A stretch of DNA of 64,000 nt, from the NCBI RefSeq assembly GCF_001657485.1, contig NZ_LXFU01000041.1:179604-243603 (forward strand), in the 5' to 3' direction. The DNA comes from Rhizobium sp. WYCCWR10014. GTDB lineage: Bacteria > Pseudomonadota > Alphaproteobacteria > Rhizobiales > Rhizobiaceae. The notes below the pieces were generated by a model that saw nothing but the letters and a program-made list of their open reading frames with translations, was not told the origin of the DNA and did not search any database. A program made the translations under genes and the position numbers. Below, in pieces: positions 52,239 through 59,695 of the stretch. Numbering within the stretch: position 1 is the stretch's first letter; the number at the start of each line of letters is the position of its first letter.

Positions 52239-53471
52239 TCAAGCTTCTCGGGGATTGGGGACAGTTTCCGGCCGGGCAATCGGGCGCGTCAGCCGCATAA
52301 TGGCGAGGAATGCGGCGACGGCGACGGTGCTGAGCAATGCAGCGATCGACAGCGACCACGATACGCCGAGATTGCCCATCAGGAAGGCAAGCGCTAACGG
52401 CGCCATCGAGGAGACGACGAGACGGACCGACATGATTTGTCCTTGCCGCCGGCCGTAGCCATCGCTTCCGAAGAGCGCTAGCGGCAAGGTTCCGTAGACG
52501 ATGCTGTTAAGGCCCGAGCCGAGGCCGAAGATGACGGCGAAGACCAATGCGCCGGGCACCGAGGGTGCGGTGGCGATGAGGATGACAAGGGCTGTCGGCA
52601 GCAGGATGGCGCAGATGATCGCCAGCATCACTTGCGACAAACTCTCGCCAAAGACCATGTTGATGAGGCGGCTCAGCACCTGTGACGGGCCGAAGAGCGT
52701 TCCGACCACCACTGCCATGGCGCCGAGGCCGAGGGCCGACATCACAGGCACCATGTGAACCAGAAGCGCCGAGTTCACGAAGCTTTCCAAAGCAAAGCCG
52801 GTCACCATCAGGATAAAGGCCGGCCGGCGCACAGACGGCGGAAGGCTCGGCTCGACGCGTTTTGCAGCCTCCTCTCCGGTCCGTCTCCTGGTTTGGCTGA
52901 CGCCACGGGAGAGCCAGGCATGAATGGGCAGGCAGACAACGAGATTGAGCGCGGCGAAGATCAGATAGACGTTCTGCCATGAGAGATGCGCATGCAGCGC
53001 CGTGGTGATCGGCCAGAAAATGGTTGAGGCGAAGCCGGCGATCAGCGTCAGATACGTGATGCTGCGCTGGGCGACCTGCGGCCTGATTTGGACGAGCAGG
53101 GCGAAGGCTGCGCCATATTGCACCAGATTCGAGGCGATCTCGATGCCGATCAATGCCGCGACGAAAGCGATCCTTCCCGGCGCCAAGGCGCAGGCGACCA
53201 GGGCAGCAGCGGCGATCGCCGAGCCCGATGTCATGATCCTGCCGGCGCCGAAGCGATCGATCCAGGTGCCCATGAGAGGTGCGGCCAGACCGCCGATCAG
53301 AAGGGCTGCTGAGAGCACACCGAAGATCCATTCCGATGACCAGCCCAGATCACGGGCCATGTCAGGGGCGAGAATGCTGAAGCTGTAATAGAGCGATCCG
53401 TAACCGATGATCTGCGTGAGCCCGAGTGCGACAATGGCCGCTACCGGCGGTCGTTCGGTGCTGATTGTCAT
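52239..53471 (-). CDS. MFS transporter of the ars operon (ArsK-like candidate)
   Basis: 410 residues, 12 expected helices, starting GLTQIIGYGSLYYSFSILAPDMARDLGW and motif A-like PLMGTWIDRFGAGRIM. Its ATG overlaps the arsH stop by four bases, so it is the last gene of the ars operon. It may export arsenite or organoarsenicals, as ArsK does in Agrobacterium. The identity with ArsK is inferred from context, not from detailed comparison. Confidence 0.85.
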   Translation of the reverse strand: MTISTERPPVAAIVALGLTQIIGYGSLYYSFSILAPDMARDLGWSSEWIFGVLSAALLIGGLAAPLMGTWIDRFGAGRIMTSGSAIAAAALVACALAPGRIAFVAALIGIEIASNLVQYGAAFALLVQIRPQVAQRSITYLTLIAGFASTIFWPITTALHAHLSWQNVYLIFAALNLVVCLPIHAWLSRGVSQTRRRTGEEAAKRVEPSLPPSVRRPAFILMVTGFALESFVNSALLVHMVPVMSALGLGAMAVVVGTLFGPSQVLSRLINMVFGESLSQVMLAIICAILLPTALVILIATAPSVPGALVFAVIFGLGSGLNSIVYGTLPLALFGSDGYGRRQGQIMSVRLVVSSMAPLALAFLMGNLGVSWSLSIAALLSTVAVAAFLAIMRLTRPIARPETVPNPREA

Positions 53472-54193
53472 AGGGATCTGAGGCTCACGAGCTGTTCGAG
53501 CTTTTCGGCTTCTTCCTTCCGCTCGCTGTAGCGGTCGGTCAGATAGTTCGAGGCATCACGGGTCAGCAGCGTGAACTTCACCAATTCCTCGCATACGTCG
53601 ACGACGCGGTCGTAATAGGACGAGGGTTTCATACGACCGTCCGCGTCGAATTCTTGGAAAGCTTTGGCAACCGAGGACTGATTGGGAATTGCGATCATCC
53701 GCATCCATCGTCCAAGGATGCGAAGCTGGCTTACCGCATTGAAGGACTGGGAGCCGCCAGAGACCTGCATGACCGCCAGCGTCTTGCCTTGCGTCGGCCG
53801 GACCGAGCCGACCGACAATGGAATCCAGTCGATCTGCGCTTTCATGATGCCGGTCATCGCGCCATGACGCTCAGGGCTGACCCATACCTGGCCTTCCGAC
53901 CATGCCGACAACTCTCTCAGTTCCTGAATTTTTGGGTGGCTCGCCGGCGCCGCATCAGGCAGCGGCAGACCTTCCGGATTGAAGATGCGCACTTCGCAGC
54001 CGAAATATTCGAGCAGCCGCGCAGCCTCCTGTGCGAGGAAGCGGCTGTAGGACACTGCTCGCAGGGAGCCATAAAGGATCAAGATGCGCGGCTTGTGCGT
54101 CGAGAACGCCGGCCTGAGCGCGTCCATATCCGGTTGATGCAGATGCATCGGCGATACCGCAGGCAGATCAGACAATCCGTTTGCCTCCGGCAT
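53468..54193 (-). CDS. arsH: NADPH-dependent FMN reductase ArsH
   Basis: 241 residues from the ATG at 54193, overlapping the preceding arsC by 26 bases. The flavodoxin-like FMN motif is ILYGSLRAVSYSRFLAQEAARLL, and VWVSPERHGAMTGIMKAQIDWIPL plus GKTLAVMQVSGGSQSFNAV are hallmarks of ArsH. It oxidises trivalent organoarsenicals to the less toxic pentavalent form and also reduces quinones. It matches the last gene of the classic arsR-aqpS-arsC-arsH operon of Sinorhizobium. Confidence 0.95.
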   Translation of the reverse strand: MPEANGLSDLPAVSPMHLHQPDMDALRPAFSTHKPRILILYGSLRAVSYSRFLAQEAARLLEYFGCEVRIFNPEGLPLPDAAPASHPKIQELRELSAWSEGQVWVSPERHGAMTGIMKAQIDWIPLSVGSVRPTQGKTLAVMQVSGGSQSFNAVSQLRILGRWMRMIAIPNQSSVAKAFQEFDADGRMKPSSYYDRVVDVCEELVKFTLLTRDASNYLTDRYSERKEEAEKLEQLVSLRSL

Positions 54194-54596
54194 CGAGCAC
54201 TCTCTCGCCGTCTTCCTTGGTGAAGGCGCCCTGATGCGTCTCCGGCAGGATTTCGAGGACAAGTTCCGACGGCCGCGACAGGCGCGTGCCGAGAGGGGTG
54301 ACGACGAAGGGCCGGTTGATCAGGATCGGATCTTTCAGCATCGCGTCGAGCAATTGCTCGTCGGTAAGATCAGGGTTGTCGAGGCCGAGCTCCGCATAGG
54401 GCGTGCCCTTTTCGCGGATCGCCTCGCGAACGCTCAAACCTGCATCCGCAATCACCTTGATTAGCTGCTCGCGCGACGGCGGTTTTTTCAGATATTCGAT
54501 AACGTTGGGCTCAATGCCGGCGTTCTGGATCATCGCAAGCGTGTTGCGCGAAGTGCCGCATTCGGGGTTGTGATAGATCGTAACATCTATGGTCAT
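54168..54596 (-). CDS. arsC: Arsenate reductase ArsC, glutaredoxin type
   Basis: 142 residues. The catalytic Cys13 lies in IYHNPECGTSRNTLAMI, and the arsenate-binding arginines are in NRPFVVTPLGTRLSRP. It reduces arsenate to arsenite with glutathione and glutaredoxin. Its ATG overlaps the aqpS stop by four bases. A second, unrelated arsenate reductase is encoded in the same operon at 55740-56270. Confidence 0.95.
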   Translation of the reverse strand: MTIDVTIYHNPECGTSRNTLAMIQNAGIEPNVIEYLKKPPSREQLIKVIADAGLSVREAIREKGTPYAELGLDNPDLTDEQLLDAMLKDPILINRPFVVTPLGTRLSRPSELVLEILPETHQGAFTKEDGERVLDAGGKRIV

Positions 54597-55300
54597 GAGG
54601 CGGATTCCGTCTTGGTGAGGGTTTCAGGATCGCGGGCTTCCATCAGCAGCCATCCCGCAAGGATCAGCGCCAGCAAGGCGCCGAGGACTTCAGCGGCTAT
54701 AAAGCCCGGTAGATCGATCGGGCGGATGCCGGAAAAGGTGTGCGTCAGCGATCGAGCAATCGCGACGGCGGGATTGGCAAAGGACGTGGAGGCGGTGAAC
54801 CAATAGGCGGCGGTGATATAAAGGCCGACCAGCCATGCCACGGCATCGGCGCGAAAGCGCACACCGGCTAAGATGACGAAGACGAGGCCGAAGGTTGCCG
54901 TCACCTCAGAGAGCCATTGCGCGCCGCCGGTGCGCACGGTTTCCGAGGCCTGCAGCACGGGAAGGGCGAACATCGCATGAGCGAGCATCGTTCCGGCAAT
55001 GCCGCCGACGATCTGCGCGGCGATATAGGCGGGAACGGAGGAGGCAGGCAGTTCGCGCCGGAGCGCAAACACCAGCGATACGACCGGATTGAAATGAGCG
55101 CCGGAAATCGGGCCTAAGATCGTGATCAGGACCACGAGGATTGCCCCCGTTGCCAGCGTATTGCCGAGCAGCGCAAGCGCCGTATCGTCCGTCAGGCTAT
55201 CCGCCATGATGCCCGAGCCGACGACGGTTGCTACGAGCAGCAGCGTGCCGAGCGCTTCGGCGACCAGTCGTCGAGACGGGGGGAACACCGGCGCGCTCAT
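54593..55300 (-). CDS. aqpS: Aquaglyceroporin AqpS
   Basis: 235 residues from the ATG at 55300, which overlaps the GNAT stop. Six helices and two half-helices: the first NPA-type motif is SGAHFNPVVSLVFAL (NPV instead of NPA) and the second is SFANPAVAIARSLT. In Sinorhizobium meliloti the aquaglyceroporin of the ars operon lets arsenite flow out of the cell along its gradient and replaces ArsB. The same role is expected here, since no ArsB or Acr3 gene is in the window. Confidence 0.93.
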   Translation of the reverse strand: MSAPVFPPSRRLVAEALGTLLLVATVVGSGIMADSLTDDTALALLGNTLATGAILVVLITILGPISGAHFNPVVSLVFALRRELPASSVPAYIAAQIVGGIAGTMLAHAMFALPVLQASETVRTGGAQWLSEVTATFGLVFVILAGVRFRADAVAWLVGLYITAAYWFTASTSFANPAVAIARSLTHTFSGIRPIDLPGFIAAEVLGALLALILAGWLLMEARDPETLTKTESAS

Positions 55301-55740
55301 GCCGGCAGGCTCCGGACCATCAGGGTGGCCGATGCCGGGCACAGGCTTGCGGCCTGCCGCGTCGTCAGGATCTCGGCCGGCGCTTCATTGCGGGCGATCG
55401 GACGAAAGCCGAGCGATTGAAAGAAGGGGGCGGCTGTTTCTGTCAACAGATAGCCGGCAGTTGCGCCTTTCCTTTGGGCCTGATCGAGCAGGCCAAGGGT
55501 GATCGCATGGCCGAAGCCAAAACCTTGCTGATCAGACAGCACGACAATGGAACGCAGGAGTACAGTCTCGCCATAGAGTTCCAGCCCGCCGAAGCCGACC
55601 GTCTCGCCGCCACGTGTAAACCGATAGAAGCTTCGGCCGGCGTCTGTGAGGTCATCGACCTGAAGCCCGGCGCCTGCGAGCGCGCCGCGAAGTCTGTCGT
55701 CGTGCCCTTCCAAGGCCTGCTGGTTCAAATCGAAACCCAT
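55297..55740 (-). CDS. GNAT acetyltransferase of the ars operon (ArsN2-like)
   Basis: 147 residues. Its ATG overlaps the stop of the upstream arsC (TGATG), and its own stop overlaps aqpS. The acetyl-CoA site can be recognised in LLRSIVVLSDQQGFGFGHAITLGLLDQAQRKG, and GYLLTETAAPFFQSLGF is the usual end of small GNAT proteins. GNAT genes in ars operons are often called arsN2, while arsN1 acts on arsinothricin. The substrate here is not known. Confidence 0.85.
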   Translation of the reverse strand: MGFDLNQQALEGHDDRLRGALAGAGLQVDDLTDAGRSFYRFTRGGETVGFGGLELYGETVLLRSIVVLSDQQGFGFGHAITLGLLDQAQRKGATAGYLLTETAAPFFQSLGFRPIARNEAPAEILTTRQAASLCPASATLMVRSLPA

Positions 55741-56270
55741 CAGCTCGCCTTGGGCCGTTTGATGCTGGCGCCTTCCATAGTGCCGATCTGGCGCAGGTGC
55801 GTTTCCAGGGCGAGCTTGTCGATCGAGGAAAGAGGCAGGCTCAAAAAGGCGCTGATCCGGTTCTTGAGGAAGCGGGCGGCCTGCGCGAAAGCGCGGCCTT
55901 TGTCGACTTCGCTGCCCTCGACGACAGCGGGGTCCTCGACGCCCCAATGGGCGGTCATCGGATGACCGATCCAGACGGGACAAGCCTCGCCGGCAGCGCT
56001 GTCGCAAACCGTAAAGATGAAGTCCATCTCCGGAGCGCCCGGCTCGGCGAATTCGTCCCAGCTCTTTGAGCGGAAGCCGGCTGTTGGGTAGCCCTGCGCC
56101 GCAAGCTCCTTCAGCGCATAGGGATTGACTTCACCCTTCGGCTGGCTGCCGGCCGAATAGGCCTTGAATCGACCCTTGCCTTCGGTCTCCAGGATGGATT
56201 CCGCCAAGATCGAGCGGGCAGAATTGCCCGTGCAGAGAAAGAGCACATTGTAAACGCGGTCGGGGGTCAT
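55740..56270 (-). CDS. arsC: Arsenate reductase ArsC, LMW-phosphatase type
   Basis: 176 residues from the ATG at 56270, overlapping the arsR stop (ATGA). The phosphatase loop is VLFLCTGNSARSILAES with Cys13 and Arg19 (CX5R). Further Cys residues in FIFTVCDSAAGEACPVW and the PMTAHWGVEDPA segment are typical of the thioredoxin/mycothiol-linked ArsC group. A C-terminal extension of about 35 residues follows the usual end. It works with a different reductant from the glutaredoxin-type enzyme encoded downstream. Confidence 0.92.
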   Translation of the reverse strand: MTPDRVYNVLFLCTGNSARSILAESILETEGKGRFKAYSAGSQPKGEVNPYALKELAAQGYPTAGFRSKSWDEFAEPGAPEMDFIFTVCDSAAGEACPVWIGHPMTAHWGVEDPAVVEGSEVDKGRAFAQAARFLKNRISAFLSLPLSSIDKLALETHLRQIGTMEGASIKRPKAS

Positions 56271-56623
56271 TGCAGTTCCTCCTTGGTTGCAGGTGCACAG
56301 CATGCAGCGACGGCAGCAGCCGGTGCGCAGATCTCAGGGTTCCCGCCGCAGCAGTCTTCCATCAGGAAACGGATCAGGCCGCCGAGCGCCTCGTAATTGG
56401 CGGTGTAGATGATCGAGCGGGATTCGCGCTGCTGCGTAATCAGGCCCGAGCGTTCGAGCTCCTTTAGGTGGAAGGAGATATTCGAGGGCGAGACCTCCGC
56501 CTTCTCAGCGATCGCGCCTGCCGCCATGCCGTCGGGACCCGAAACCACGAGCATGCGGACGATGTGAAGGCGGGTTTCCTGCGAGAGCGCGCCGAATGCG
56601 ATGAGGGCTTGACGTTGATCCAT
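56267..56623 (-). CDS. arsR: Arsenical resistance repressor ArsR
   Basis: 118 residues, winged helix with SPSNISFHLKELERSGLITQQRESRSIIY (about residues 45-75). The classic ELCVCDL arsenite site in the recognition helix is absent. Instead the C-terminus is Cys-rich: EDCCGGNPEICAP and ACCAPATKEELQ, the arrangement of ArsR proteins in which C-terminal cysteines bind As(III). It leads the operon and overlaps arsC by four bases. An inverted repeat covers its promoter. Confidence 0.94.
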   Translation of the reverse strand: MDQRQALIAFGALSQETRLHIVRMLVVSGPDGMAAGAIAEKAEVSPSNISFHLKELERSGLITQQRESRSIIYTANYEALGGLIRFLMEDCCGGNPEICAPAAAVAACCAPATKEELQ

Positions 56624-56624
56624 A

Positions 56625-56650
56625 TTTCAATAATCCTTGAATCATTGAAA
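56625..56650. promoter_or_regulatory. ArsR operator between divergent genes
   Basis: TTTCAAT (56625-56631) and ATTGAAA (56644-56650) are exact inverted arms around AATCCTTGAATC, which itself holds a half-copy TTGAATC. The element lies directly before the arsR ATG and 15 bases before the ATG of the DUF6428 gene, so one repressor can control both directions. Confidence 0.75.
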
Positions 56651-56665
56651 CGAGGATTAGCGCAA

Positions 56666-57190
56666 ATGAACGTCATCGACAACAGCAAAATTCAAGAGAA
56701 CGACATCGATCTCGGCCTGCTGCTCAGTGTGCTTACCGGCGCCAAGGATTCTCCGCTGATTTTCTATTATGACGGCAAGGCGGTGAAGCCTGGCTATCAT
56801 GTCACCGAGGTCAAGGCGGGCCAATTCTCAGGCCTGGATTGCGGCGCCAATCCAGAAGCGTGGGCGGAAATCTTCATCCAGCTCTGGGATATCGAGGAAG
56901 GCGACCGCATGCATATGCCGGCCGGCAAGTTCCATGCAATCATCCGCAAGGTTTCCGATCATGTGCAACTGGATGGTTCGGCGAAGCTGACCTTCGAAGT
57001 CAGCGACGGCGTGCGGCCAATGCAGCTTTATTGCGCGGCGATGCCGGTTCTTCGCGCCGGCGCCGTCCATGTTACGCTTTCGCCGCGGCCGGCAAGCTGC
57101 AAGCCGCGCGATCGCTGGCTGGCAGAGGAAAACAGCAAGGCGGCGGCCTGCTGTGGGCCGCAAGCGGCAGCGAGCGGCTGCTGCGCGTAA
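56666..57190 (+). CDS. DUF6428 family protein, divergent from arsR
   Basis: 174 residues from the ATG at 56666 with GAGG upstream. The conserved body (about 10-140) has SPLIFYYDGKAVKPGYHVTEVK and IQLWDIEEGDRMHMPAGKFHAIIRKV, and looks like a beta-rich cupin-like fold with HxxE-type residues. The end is Cys-rich (ACCGPQAAASGCC), much like the tail of the adjacent ArsR. The family is usually found beside ars genes and has no known role. The Cys pairs suggest As(III) binding. Confidence 0.8.
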   Translation: MNVIDNSKIQENDIDLGLLLSVLTGAKDSPLIFYYDGKAVKPGYHVTEVKAGQFSGLDCGANPEAWAEIFIQLWDIEEGDRMHMPAGKFHAIIRKVSDHVQLDGSAKLTFEVSDGVRPMQLYCAAMPVLRAGAVHVTLSPRPASCKPRDRWLAEENSKAAACCGPQAAASGCCA

Positions 57191-57313
57191 CGACACATAA
57201 GATCGCGCGGCAGGGCAGGGTGGCGGCGAGATCAGGATCATATTGACTGACCACCAGTCAGTCATGAGTGCATTTCCTGCGCGCTGAGATTGCGGTCAGG
57301 CATTGTTTGAGCG

Positions 57314-58278
57314 CTAGGCATCCCACCATCTGAGCACCCGCATCGCCCGGAGCGTCACCCACCGCGAGGGTTTGCCTTGCCCGTCATCGACCTCGAACCA
57401 CACCCGACCGGCAGGGCTCCCGTCGAGCGGCCAGGTGCCGTCCTGCAAGCGTCTGGAACGAAGGTGGTCGATTGCCTCGCCGAGGCGCGGATCGGGGTCG
57501 ATTCCGGTCAGGATTGCGCTGGAGCGGAAATAATCGAGCGCGCGCATAATGTCGTAGCGCCAGCGGTTCGGATGCAGGAGGCGCAGGAAGCGCTCGTCGG
57601 CGGGCTCGCCGGTGCCGAGACGGCGAAAGAGGTTGCGGGTCAGCAAAAACTCCTCGCCCGTCCTGCGCGCCTCTCGAGACCGATGCGTGCCGCCGGTCGT
57701 TCTCTCGTATTCCAGCAAGCCTTCCAGCACGTTGATGGTGCTGGCGAAAGACGAGCGGACAGAGCCATTGATCCGCTCGCAGTTCCAGCCGCCGTCGTCG
57801 AGCCGCTCGCCGGCCAGCCTGTCGACGATGGACGAGACGTCGATCCCGAAATAGGCGCCGTCGGCAACGGTGCGGCCGTTGATGCACTCCTCGACTTCGC
57901 CTTCCCAGTAGGGCTGGCCGCCTTCTTCCCAACGGGCGTTGGCGCCGATCAATTTGACGGTGCGCCTGGCGCACGTGCAGGCGGGATCGAGACCGAACTC
58001 CCGCAATTGCGACAGCGAGAAGGTCGTGGCCGTCCACGGCTGGCCGCGCTCCTTCCACTCGTGCTGGTCGAAACCGGCGGGCAAGAAGGCGCCGCCTGCC
58101 CATTGCCCGTCCTCATCCTGGCAGGAGAGCAGCCTGGCGCCCCAGCCCTCAGTCTCGACTTTGGCCCGCTCGACCATCCATTCTCGTTCCGGGGCGTCGA
58201 GCAGTCGCGCATCACCTGCCACCGGATCGACGGATCGGAGTCGAGAAGCCATTCGAGCACCGGGTCGGATTGGATCAT
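57314..58278 (-). pseudogene. Squalene-cyclase/prenyltransferase-like alpha-toroid protein, frameshifted
   Basis: From the ATG at 58278 the first 25 codons (starting MIQSDPVLEWLLDSDPSIRW) read into GAC at 58204-58206 and then lose frame. The rest continues in the next frame as LLDAPEREWMVERAK and runs to 57314, for about 320 residues in total. Inserting one base (CTG for TG after GAC) joins them. The body has the repeated QDEDGQWAGG, RLDDGGWNCE and RLQDGTWPLDG motifs of alpha-alpha toroids such as squalene cyclase and prenyltransferases. It may be a real pseudogene or a sequencing error. The alternative ATG at 58252 would give a protein without its normal N-terminus. Confidence 0.8.
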
Positions 58279-58443
58279 GGGCGAACCTGTCGGCGGGTCG
58301 GGGTCGATGGCTCGTTTATAATCGCTTCGACTGAGCAGTGCCACCCGGACAGGTCCACGGGAAATCGTCTAAATCCGACGTGGTCGCGTCAAGCGCTGGC
58401 GCTTGCGATTCCGCGGCGGGACGATCCCAGGGAAGGCACGAAG

Positions 58444-58533
58444 CTGAAGATCAAAATCCTCGGATCGACCTATAGTGCGACGGTTGTCGACGAAAGCCTG
58501 TTCGATGCCGAGAATGCGGCGCTTCGCGCCTGA
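58444..58533 (+). CDS. Possible small peptide followed by a terminator
   Basis: In the 400-bp space before the receiver gene, a frame ending at 58533 encodes LKIKILGSTYSATVVDESLF and nine more residues (DAENAALRA). It has GGGAAGG upstream but no ATG nearby (CTG at 58444; an ATG only at 58270). A hairpin terminator follows at 58562. This suggests a very short real gene or a remnant. Weak evidence. Confidence 0.3.
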   Translation: MKIKILGSTYSATVVDESLFDAENAALRA

Positions 58534-58561
58534 TTTCTTAATCATATCCGCAAAGAAATCG

Positions 58562-58589
58562 GAGGCGACCCCATCGGGCCGCCTCTTCG
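58562..58589 (+). terminator. Hairpin terminator
   Basis: GAGGCGACCC (58562-58571) and GGGCCGCCTC (58576-58585) form a 10-bp stem with one mismatch around CATC, followed by TTCGTTT. Confidence 0.65.
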
Positions 58590-58678
58590 TTTAGAACTGG
58601 GCGCGCCGATTAATAATTATTCAAATCAATTGATGTATCAGTTTGATCCGGGGACAGATTTTACATCAAGGGTTTGCT

Positions 58679-59509
58679 ATGGCGTTTCTAGGTATTTCGG
58701 GGATGCAATATTCCGGGGAAATGTTTGCTGGTGCGCGTATTATTGTCGCGGAAGATTCCAACGTATTCACCTCGATGATCAGCAAACGCCTCAAGGAGCT
58801 GTTCGACATCGATGTCGAGATCTGCCGCAGCTTCGAGGATCTACAGCTTTCCTACGACAAGTCTTCCGATCCGATCACGCTGGCGATCTCGAACATCAAC
58901 CTGCCCGGCGCCGAAAACGGCGAAGCGCTCGAATATCTGGTCGATCTCTCCATCCCGACCATCGTCTTTACCGGCACCTTCCATGAAAACATGCGCGATA
59001 AGCTGATGGCCAAGGATATCGTCGACTATATCCTCAAGGACAATATCTTCGCCGTCGACCTTCTGGCGGAATCGATCTGCCGCTTCCTTACCAATCATCG
59101 CCATCACGTGCTGATCGTCGACGATAGCGCGACTGCGCGCGCCCTGCTGTCGAGCCGGCTGAAGCGCTACAATTTCCGTGTCAGCGTCGCTGAGAGTGGC
59201 GGCAAGGCGCTAGAAATCCTGAAGGCCAACCGCGATATCGGCCTTGTCATCACCGACTACAACATGCCCGACATCGACGGCTTCGAACTGACGCGGCGCA
59301 TTCGTGCCAGTATCGGCTCGCACGAACTGCGCATCATCGGAGTTTCCTCCTCCTCAAACCGGCTGCTTTCGGCACGATTCCTGAAGGCCGGCGGCAATGA
59401 TTTCATGCTGCGTCCCTTCATCGACGAGGAGTTCTACTGCCGCGTCAACCAGAACCTCGATACGCTGCTGCAAATTCAATCGATGCGCAAGGAACGGGCG
59501 GTTGCCTGA
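58679..59509 (+). CDS. Double-receiver response regulator with degenerate first receiver
   Basis: 276 residues from the ATG at 58679 (AAGGG upstream). Two receiver domains and no output domain: residues 18-138 and 143-265. In the first, the phospho-acceptor position is Asn72 (AISNINLPG) instead of Asp, although the acidic pair VAEDS and Lys120 remain. The second is intact with Asp193 in VITDYNMPDIDG. The next gene is a diguanylate cyclase with the same two-receiver front, so this is a tandem duplicate that has lost the GGDEF part. It may act as an adaptor or phosphate sink for it. Confidence 0.9.
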   Translation: MAFLGISGMQYSGEMFAGARIIVAEDSNVFTSMISKRLKELFDIDVEICRSFEDLQLSYDKSSDPITLAISNINLPGAENGEALEYLVDLSIPTIVFTGTFHENMRDKLMAKDIVDYILKDNIFAVDLLAESICRFLTNHRHHVLIVDDSATARALLSSRLKRYNFRVSVAESGGKALEILKANRDIGLVITDYNMPDIDGFELTRRIRASIGSHELRIIGVSSSSNRLLSARFLKAGGNDFMLRPFIDEEFYCRVNQNLDTLLQIQSMRKERAVA

Positions 59510-59555
59510 CGGCCCTTCCAGTATCGGTATCGCCATGGGGGCGGACATGACGGTC

Positions 59556-59610
59556 GGGGACAGTCGTCGAATTTTTGCAATTACAAGTAATGGCGCCATT
59601 ATTTGTCCCC
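59556..59610. repeat. Interrupted inverted repeat GGGGACA/TGTCCCC
   Basis: GGGGACA (59556-59562) and TGTCCCC (59604-59610) are exact inverted copies 41 bases apart in the space between the two receiver genes, which also holds AT-rich sequence. GGGGACAG-type motifs recur at 58650. The role is unknown; a REP-like element is possible. Confidence 0.35.
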
Positions 59611-59695
59611 TTCACGCGCGCAGGCCTCTCGGTTATCGTCCCCGCCGGGGAGAGGGCCGAGTCGCGCCCGTCAGACGCATGGGGGAGTAGCGGCT

